Assembly (NCBI GenBank): GCA_031308135.1
Contig: JAHLJT010000631.1
Coordinates: 225,193,654 to 225,257,653 of the forward strand
DNA length: 64,000 nt
Reading direction: 5' to 3'
Source: Acheta domesticus
Taxonomy: Eukaryota > Arthropoda > Insecta > Orthoptera > Gryllidae
The notes below the pieces were generated by a model, which did no database searches, was not told the DNA's origin, and worked only from the letters and a program-made list of their open reading frames with translations. How positions within the stretch are numbered: position 1 is the stretch's first letter; the number at the start of each line of letters is the position of its first letter. Position numbers and translations under genes: made by a program. Positions 56,937 through 64,000 of the stretch are shown here, one piece after another.

Positions 56937-57462
56937 GGAGGTGGCTCAAGACATCAACTGATATCACTGCAGTGCCTCTGACCGAGAGGTCCTAGGTTCG
57001 AGTCCTGACAGTGGCAGGATTTTCGACACAAGCTTGTCAGCTGAGCCGAACTAAGTCGCTGTCTGGAGGAGAATTCTAGCGAGCGGCTGCTCTAATCGGG
57101 AGTAGTACTTGGTTTCTCCGATGAACCGTACCCCCAACAAATGGGCCACAGACCGCGTGCAATCTTTCCTTTCTCTTCCGTCTTACTCTGCCCCCTTACT
57201 TACACGATAACATGCACTACACTATCGCACATACCGGGAGACCGTTCGGGAGCTTAGAGCTTGTCTCGGCTGGGGCGGGGCCCTGCTGATGGGAGATACC
57301 TGGTTGGGGAAACCTCGCTAGTCGGCGGTAGGTCGGCCCCGGATCACGCCATCCAGCGGGGGAACAGCACCGCCATCTCCCGTGGATAAAACATGCACTA
57401 CACTTACGGGACTAATGCCCTCGGTGAGCTGACGCGCCCGGAATCATTAACAATCAATCGTG
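56937..57462 (+). mobile_element. SINE-1 copy 9, full length, best preserved head
   Basis: A-box-like 'ggtggctcaagacatcaactg' and B box 'aggttcgagtcctgac' lie about 45 bp apart, as in a tRNA-type Pol III promoter. All body blocks are present in order, and the tail reads 'ggaatcattaacaatcaatc'. Total length is about 525 bp. This copy is a good reference for the family. Confidence 0.88.
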
Positions 57463-58158
57463 TCACTTTGTTCCCACGTGAAAAGGTTTCAGAGTATAGT
57501 GTAAAGTCAGTTCCGAGGAATATCAGTTCTTAGCGGTGAGAGCGTGACTTCGGAGAATTTATCCTCGCCTCCGAAGCTCGTCACGTCTCGAGTTGCAGTC
57601 CGTGGAATCTGCACTGACCTTCTCCCCGAGTGCACAGAGGTGACTTTTTTGTCGTTTCGGTTTCCTCCTAGTCTCTCCATCACGTTCCCCCCACCCGCTT
57701 TACGTCAGCGCCTGAGATACCACCTACCCCCTTGGCTCCCCCGCTGCGAACCGTCTCACTCTTTCCCCGCTCTCTCCTCCTCCTCCTTTCCACCCCCCTC
57801 CTCCGCGCCGCATGCCTTGCCGTTAGTCCTTTCGTCATCTCTCTTTATCTCGGTATGCTTCATTTCCGGGGTTTACGTGACCCACATTCCTTTTATTTCT
57901 TTGTGTGTTTTGACTGTGAATGTGTTGTCTTTTTTTTAATGGTCGTTTCTGGGGGATACTCATTAATAGGGAGACGGAATTTATTGTAATAATAAAATCA
58001 CATATACGTATGTATTTGTTTCTAAATATGTAAGAAAAATAGAATATATGTAATATAAAAATTCATTGTAGGGTTCAAAATTATTTATACAATAATTTTC
58101 CAAGCACAGAACGTGGCCAATCGCGACCCTTCGGAGCAGCTGAAAGAAAGTTCTAACT
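57463..58158. other. No gene recognised
   Basis: 57540-57575 has an imperfect hairpin (cgtgacttcggag / ctccgaag..tcacg). 57660-57830 is pyrimidine-rich and gives a 131-codon frame without a domain. Confidence 0.4.
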
Positions 58159-58313
58159 CTAAAATAGTACATTACGAAACGATGATGTAATGAGAAGTAT
58201 TAATACACGAGTGTGCTATTACGATAGAGCAAGGAACGAGGGAGTATCGTAAACTTCACACGAGTGTATTAATGCCCATTACATCGAGTTTCATACGGTA
58301 CTTTTTCTACGAC
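58159..58313. repeat. Long palindrome at head of PHR copy 3
   Basis: The outer arm halves have the same left/right identity as copy 1 (left 'gaaacgatgatgtaatg', right 'catcgagtttcatacggtac'). The central ~70 bp is in the opposite orientation ('gtgtgctattacgata' first, 'tatcgtaaacttcacacg' second). Confidence 0.85.
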
Positions 58314-58770
58314 TTTTATAAGTTTACTTTCACATTGAATAGTTTCGTGGTAGTTGATTCAACCAAGGTCACCTAGCGGACATCTACCTACATCTCCCTT
58401 TGCATGCTGCCGCAGGTGACTGTGATTACCTGTCCGCCTGCGAGGAAATATTTCGCTAGTCAAATAAGATCAAAGCGAAATTACGACCCAATTTATTTAA
58501 AATAATATTCAACGAAAAAATACTACTAATAAAAGAAAATAAAACTATTGAGCATAATGTAATATCAAATGCAATTGTAATGTACACAATAGAACGAAAC
58601 ATTTGTTAAAACGATTCTCGATGATTAACTAAGAGTCAATACATGGTTTGTAAACTTCTCTGTGATTGGTCAAGAACCTGTATCATAATGAGAACTGTAT
58701 TGAAATGACTCTCATTATGCAACTGGTTGCAGCCATCAAATGACAGCATTATACAATGGGAGTAGAAAAA
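58159..58770 (+). mobile_element. Palindrome-headed repeat (PHR), copy 3
   Basis: Same orientation and order as copy 1 but shorter by about 240 bp, mostly in the segment equivalent to 5180-5400. Landmarks: 'gatcaaagcgaaattacga', 'tactactaataaaagaaa', 'ctctgtgattggtcaagaac', 'gcaactggttgcagccatc', end at 'gggagtagaaaaa'. Confidence 0.82.
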
Positions 58771-60440
58771 AGCAATTATGCACTGGTTTTCATCAGCAAT
58801 AAGAGTTCTATTTGTAATATAAAATACTGTCCATATTGCATATAATTTTTACGAGGATCTGGTGCTCAAATGAATAGTGTAACGCGAAGCAAGTAAAGAA
58901 TCTCGGAGGAGGGGAGTAATAGAAAATATACGCTCCCCATCCAAATCGCTATCAGATAGTTATGTGTAAAAATATTTTGTTCATTTTCGTTCAAGTTATG
59001 CATGGTCCAAATGATACATGAGCGAACCCGTGATTGAAATTGCTGCAGCTTCATAAACATCCACTCATTCTTAATTCCGAGAACGAAGTTTAAAAATTTG
59101 GGGCGGGCTTCATGTTTTACAATAATGGAAAAGATCCGGTAACCATAGAAGTAGCATTAAATTGCTCTGTGAAAGATGATCACAGTAACATAGTATATTG
59201 AAAACTCGCATCTGAAATGCTCCGTTTCAATGTATAAATGTAATAAAATGTAAAGAAATATGTATGAATAAAAACATGTAATTATATCAAAATATATTAA
59301 ATAAAAGTATTCACCCAAATTGTCTTGTTAACTCTAAAAAAATATCATTGAATTCAGGTATCTTGTTCCTTTAAAAATATGTTTTACATAAAAATACGTT
59401 CTCTACTGATAACTAATAGCAGTCAATGATTGTAGTTTGAAAACAGCGATTATTTATTCACATTAGATAATAAAATCGAAGATTTATTTAATGTTTCTTC
59501 GCCTTTTTTACGGAAATATTTTGCTCCTGAATTCGATTACGTATCAGTGACAGTCATAAGCAAATTTACCACTTTTTAGTGAGTGTGCTTGAAGACGTAC
59601 AGTTGATCATGCACACCGGGAAACTATAGTAGCGGATAAATGTTTTAACAGTATGGTGTACACAAATTGCCTTCATTTCATAATTTGCTTGCAAATATAA
59701 CATTCAGTGGGAATTTTTTCTGACTATTCTGATTATTATGAGTTTGCTTTACAGTAAAGAAATATTCACCAAAAACTTATTTCTTTTTTTGAATTTTCAA
59801 ATTTGCAATTTGTAACTAATCTTGAAAAAATTACACCATAAAAATGTTTAAGCTTCAAAATGTTTCTTTTCCAAAGAAAATGATGTTCCATTTTTGGGGT
59901 CTTCGACGTCCCTGGTAAGCATATATTGACAACCGAACTCTGTGCTACAGCATTGGTCACTGCAATCTAAAGAGGAATTCGCGTTCGATAGTTTGTAATT
60001 GTAATTAAATGACACTCGACTGAGCGCCGAGAGTTCACAAAGAACTTGACAGCCACTCGCCGCTCCGCCAGCAGCTCAGGCATCTCGTCACTGCCTGACT
60101 CTCCATTTCAACGTTTGCAGGTTTCGGTTTACAACAAGCGCTCTCTTGGGATTGCGGTGAACAAAAACGAAACTTCGTATATACTCGTACTTCTCTGAAA
60201 CGAATTGTATATCATATTATTTTGAAAAATTAAAAGTATTCCACTGGTTTGTTTCCAAATAGTCATCGTATATTGAAGAAAATACTCTCATAAAATTATC
60301 TCTATATTTCTTGCAATGAGATTTAATTTGTTGTTTGTGTTCTCTGGCGCAACCGTTATTCTAAATGACTAATGCAGAAGGTACAGATCCCAAATTAACT
60401 AAATTCTTTTTTACTCTCTCGTTATCAAGCAAGTTATAAT
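58771..60440. other. No recognisable feature
   Basis: AT-rich spacer with no supported gene. Confidence 0.45.
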
Positions 60441-60703
60441 CAGAGGCGGATCCAACCGATTATTTTGAAGGGGGCCATCATAGACATTTGTTAAATAATA
60501 AACATTTATTATTATATTGTGAATTATTTTTGTAGTGTGTATATGATGCTATATAATATTATTTTTAAATAATTACATAATTCTAACATGTATGAATATT
60601 TAAAGCAGTTTTGCCAAATAAAAAAAGGTAACAATCAAAAACTCTAGCCTTTTTTGGGGGGGAGGCCCCCACGCCCCTCCCCCCTGGATCCTGGTTTAAC
60701 AAC
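60441..60703 (+). mobile_element. TIR element family 'GGCGGATCCA', copy 2 (both ends)
   Basis: Left end 'gaggcggatccaaccgatta' and the reverse complement of the right end ('ccaggatccagggggaggggcg') share GGATCCA followed by a G-rich run. The AT-rich body matches 26340-26460. About 260 bp with no coding capacity, so non-autonomous. The superfamily is not determined; target duplications are not clear. Confidence 0.6.
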
Positions 60704-60879
60704 GTACATTCGTCGACTCATTTCTTTCCCTTCGGTTCATTTTCTCTACCTTTTCCCAAGATTCCTCCCCAAAACAGCCTGTTCCAGAAAGCGCCTTCCG
60801 AGTACTCCGTGAAAATGATCTGCCGCTGTTTCCATCTTCCCCAATTTACGGCGAAGCCCCTTGCGCTCATTCCATTTCG

Positions 60880-61037
60880 CTTCAACCCCTGCCCTTGACC
60901 CCCGGCACTCTCCCCGCCTGCCCCCACCCTTCCCTTCGCTTCCTCCCTCGCGAAAGCGATACAGCGGAACGCCACGGCAGCCGGCCGCAGAGGCCAGCGC
61001 GTGCGACCCACGCGGGCCCCTGGCGGCGCTGATGGCT

Positions 61038-61102
<65 letters not shown>

Positions 61103-61235
61103 TGCCCGAGTTGCACTCGTGTGAAGAAGCCAGACGGCTCCGGATTCGATTCCCGACGCCCGCCTTTCGCCCTGAGTGTATTTCCCCCGGGAAGATTCTC
61201 GGTCAGTGGGGATGCCGCCGCTGCCCCGCAGCACG
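60880..61235. other. CpG-rich island with a CCG repeat
   Basis: GC-rich sequence around (CCG)n at 61037-61101. Frames on both strands (up to 197 codons) contain poly-Pro, poly-Ala or poly-Gly from the repeat. At 61141-61158 'ggattcgattcccgacg' is B-box-like, so a SINE fragment may be present. A coding exon with an Ala tract cannot be excluded but nothing supports it. Confidence 0.4.
61037..61101. repeat. (CCG)n trinucleotide repeat
   Basis: About 21 uninterrupted CCG units. Confidence 0.95.
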
Positions 61236-61239
61236 TGTC

Positions 61240-62150
61240 GCTTCGCTTTGCGTCCGTCGCTAACACTGTACGAAAGTTTACTGCAGTGGCTGAGTTTGGT
61301 TTTATCACATTTGGCGGGAAATGCTTTGTATTTTAACATGACTTTGACAGTTTTTCATCAATCAAATGTTTAGAATATTCACTGTACAAAACCCTTCGAT
61401 TGATATTGATTTGCAGAGAAACCGTGAGCTACAAGACTAAAATGAGCATTAAGTTTACAAAAAATACCATTGAAAGCCAAGTAAGTTATAATACAGATGT
61501 TCACTGTCAAACAAGTAGAAACAATTACTTGTTATTGACACTCACTAATAACACACACGATTTGGAGAAATCAATTTTCAGTTTTTCAGTTCCTTACGTC
61601 CGTTCGTAAAAAGAGTTTCTGAAAAGAACACGGAGTTTATACAAACTTTACATATTGAATTATTATTTTATCATTCTCTTTCATAAGCTTAAAGAGAAGG
61701 AACGAATCACTGCAGCAAATGATTCCACTGAAAAGAAATATTTTCAAATAAATGTGTAAATTTTATGAACAGCAACTCATTAAATACCTTGAAATATTTG
61801 TTCTTTAATAATTTATTCTCCTTTTTGAGGGTAGACATTCTTTCTCAAATATTCTGTTTATATGTCAAACCGTCGTTCAGAAAATTAATCACTTTTTAAT
61901 AAAAGTGAACAACTTTTGCTGCTGTGGACAAAACATTTCATTACGTCCTTCCTTCCAATTAAAGTTACTGATCTTTGAATCTCTCGTTACCGTAACCCTA
62001 GAAACTGGCCGTATTACTTTTTAAATCTGTCAGAACTGTATTTCTGTCTTTCTTTATGTGAAAATTCAATAGACTGCTTCGCACTGTGCTGAAACTTTAC
62101 TACCGCTCAACGTTTTATTATTGACCAGCTGCAAGATATTATCTTTCAGT
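61240..62150. other. No recognisable feature
   Basis: AT-rich spacer. Confidence 0.4.
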
Positions 62151-62164
62151 GCAATCGACGTACT

Positions 62165-62746
62165 TACCGTGGAAAAGATACTTAAAAGATACCCGCTTAT
62201 TGTAATCACGGTTAATGTTATCATTCGTTTAATGTTATCATATTTACGATGTCCCGCCCGGACTAATATTACATTAAGAAAACGTCGCTTATTGTGATCA
62301 GAATTCGTTTCATGTTATTGTTTTGAAACATATTTCAGTTACGTAGAGTTTTGAGCCATCAAGGCTCGCGACTCGAGAAAGACGACCAAATAATATTATT
62401 GGCCACTAGCGCACACGGTGTCGCTTTCCCACGCGCTATTCGAAAAATAATTCGCTGGCCGACGCTTCATCGCCCTTTCCCTCTTGCACGTACTCTTCCA
62501 AACTTTCGATGTGGTTCACGAAGTCGTCAGTTCGCATTCGCTCGTGAAGTTAAACTGCAGTGTGAAAAGTTGGCACAAGTGACTATATTATGAATGGATG
62601 TGTTCTCCATAGTAAGCCATTTGATCTAGATTTCTATTTCGTTCGCTAATCTTCAATTAGAATCTTTCGTCTGTTGTTATCAATCGGTTAATGCTATCAT
62701 ATTACCTGCAGCCCGAAGTTATAACAATAAGCGGCTATGTCCACTG
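62165..62746. mobile_element. pogo-like element remnant with subterminal repeats (tentative)
   Basis: The right end '...ataacaataagcggctatgtccactg' is followed by TA (62747-62748); its reverse complement begins CAGTGGACATAGCCGCTTATTG. On the left, 'cgcttattgtaatcacggttaatgttatca' (62194) and 'cgcttattgtgatcag' (62286) repeat the same core, and 'tgttatcaatcggttaatgctatca' (62676) repeats the second half. Multiple CGCTTATTG/TTAATGTTATCA motifs near both ends and a CAGT-type terminus next to TA suggest a pogo/Tigger relative. The exact left end is not resolved. An 80-codon frame (62351-62593) has no recognised domain. Confidence 0.45.
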
Positions 62747-62749
62747 TAT

Positions 62750-63400
62750 TTCATTTCATATTTCATTCTTGCCTGCTTCGTGAATTCTTTGAGAATAATA
62801 TTGGATTTCCGTTAATAATGTTACAAATGTTAATAGACTCGGTAAAGTCTATCCTGAGGTTATAATGCATTGGATGATTTAAGTAACGAATGCAGCTTTA
62901 TTAATGTATAACTTTTATATCTCTATGCCGAAAGCCAAGAGTCTAAACATTGAACTGAAGACACGTTCTTATTTAATTTACCACGACGATATTCATTCTT
63001 TGACCTTTTCATTACTTGTAAAAATATTGTCGCTTCTTATTTTCCTTTGCATTTCTTCGGTATAATTGTGTACTCAGATGTCTAATAACCATATTACGAA
63101 TATATAACATACGAGAAATAGTATGTTTTCATTAAAAGTTTATTGTTGAAACATATGAAAAATTAATACATGAAAGGTAATGGGTTGTTTTAATTCGGAA
63201 CATCTCCCTTAACTTCGCTCATCATATTTCAATATGTAATAAATTTTCACTGCACGTATCGTGCGATTTGTTTTTTTAATTGCTAATAATAAGCATTTAG
63301 AAAGTTGTGCTAAAATTAATACTCTGTATTCTTATTCGCTTTCAACTTATGCATAATATGAGTCCAACGTGAAACGAGCTTCTCGTCACAGAGATTCCTA
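62750..63400. other. No recognisable feature
   Basis: AT-rich spacer. Confidence 0.4.
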
Positions 63401-63439
63401 ATTGTCAGATGTTTCCACTGCAACTGCGAAGAAGCTCCG

Positions 63440-63680
63440 TGGCGGGGTTCGTGAAATCCATCGGTGGATTTGCGGGAGGCGGCGGCGCTGGTGCTGCGCG
63501 CGGTGGCAGCGGATGGTATTTCCAGAAATATGCGGCCGCCGGGAATCTTCCTCCGGCGGCGCGGCGCGGCGGACCGCTCATAAGCCGCGCGCACGACGTG
63601 CCGGCGGATATCCAATCGCCAGGCGTCTTCCACATGGCAGCACGCGCCTCCCAGCTATCGCCCGGCCGCCTCCGTCCCTC
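63440..63680. other. CpG-rich island
   Basis: Dense CpG ('gcggccgccgggaatc', 'gcggcgcggcgcggcgg'), four overlapping frames on both strands, none recognisable. Confidence 0.4.
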
Positions 63681-64000
63681 TACTCCTCCTCCTACCCTCC
63701 TTCACTGACTTCACCTCCACTAAGTCTTCCTCCATTATTGCTTATTGCTTCAATAACTCTTCCTGTATTATCCTGGCCTTCACCAAATCCATGACAATCC
63801 TTTCTTCGTCATTCCCCTCCTCCTCTTCCTCCTCCATCTCCTCTTTTTCCTCCCCCTCCTCTTCCCCCTCCATCTCCTCTTCCTCCTCCTTTATCCTTTC
63901 TACTTCATTCTCGTCTTCCTCTTCCTCCTCCCTCTCCTCTTCCTCACCCACTATCCTTTCTTTTGCATTCTCATCTTCCTCTTCTTCCTCCCTCTCCTCT
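63660..64000. repeat. CT-rich (CTCCTCTTCC)n tract running off the window
   Basis: Degenerate pyrimidine repeat. On the minus strand it encodes a Glu-rich 69-codon frame (63742-63951), which I treat as low complexity. The tract is open at the right edge, so its full extent is unknown. Confidence 0.85.

Noticed and set aside
56937..57010. tRNA gene
   Set aside because: Only A- and B-box-like motifs remain, no cloverleaf acceptor pairing; the same head recurs in every full-length SINE-1.
60718..61339. 196-197-codon frames with poly-Ala or poly-Gly
   Set aside because: Two overlapping frames on the same strand and others opposite are all kept open by the CCG repeat; no homeodomain or other motif is visible.
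63742..63951. Glu-rich 69-codon frame
   Set aside because: Low-complexity pyrimidine repeat on the opposite strand; nothing else suggests a gene.

Overview
The window looks like intergenic or intronic DNA from a large, repeat-rich eukaryotic genome, most likely an insect. The background is AT-rich with isolated CpG-rich islands. There are many (TAA)n microsatellites, pogo/Tigger- and mariner-like DNA transposon remnants, a long tRNA-headed SINE, and several copies of a non-LTR retrotransposon of the R4/Dong type, a clade first described from the silkworm Bombyx. I found no host protein-coding gene, rRNA gene or intact tRNA gene. Most long open frames are tandem repeats or GC/pyrimidine-rich low-complexity sequence. 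Naming a species or order would be a guess; a polyneopteran-like large genome fits but is not proven.

Layout. 1-4.7 kb: three copies of a roughly 0.6 kb repeat (two in tandem) and a 31-bp perfect inverted repeat. 4.9-5.7 kb: copy 1 of a dispersed repeat headed by a ~155-bp palindrome; copies 2 and 3 lie at 35.2-35.9 kb and 58.2-58.8 kb. 6.6-7.1 kb: CpG-rich island. 9.9-12.1 kb: decayed DNA transposon with subterminal motif repeats and a C-terminal zinc-finger remnant. 12.7-13.0 kb: MITE. 13.5-17.1 kb: two copies of the long SINE ('SINE-1'), the second broken by two TIR elements that each entered at a TA. 19-22.9 kb: G-rich and C-rich tracts. 22.9-25.9 kb: another SINE-1 copy carrying a 130-bp insert, then a tandem duplication.

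27.2-32.1 kb and 39.3-45.1 kb hold the most informative material. Four Dong-like copies (A, B, C, D) each sit between (TAA)n tracts. The tract at the 5' side of three of them is the poly-TAA tail of a different retroelement (a SINE-like repeat for B and D, a LINE 3' end for A). Copy C sits in the tract at the 3' end of B. Together the copies show an N-terminal region, a reverse transcriptase with YMDD, a CCHC knuckle and a PD...D restriction-like endonuclease. All are dead: B has two frameshifts and at least two stops, A and C have different internal deletions that remove the RT core, and D is only the last ~126 bp.

37.4-38.06 kb is a 13-bp minisatellite with two homogenised halves. 45-64 kb holds more SINE-1 copies, GC/CT-rich tracts, a 45-bp triplication, a ~340-bp tandem duplication, a pogo/Tigger remnant with TA target duplication (54.5-55.05 kb), a ~260-bp TIR element, a CCG repeat, a second pogo-like remnant (62.1-62.75 kb) and a pyrimidine-rich tract running off the end.

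The elements interact mainly as landing sites: retroelements with TAA tails create targets, and the TAA-specific Dong-like element occupies them. SINE-1 copies are in turn targets for TA-specific DNA elements.
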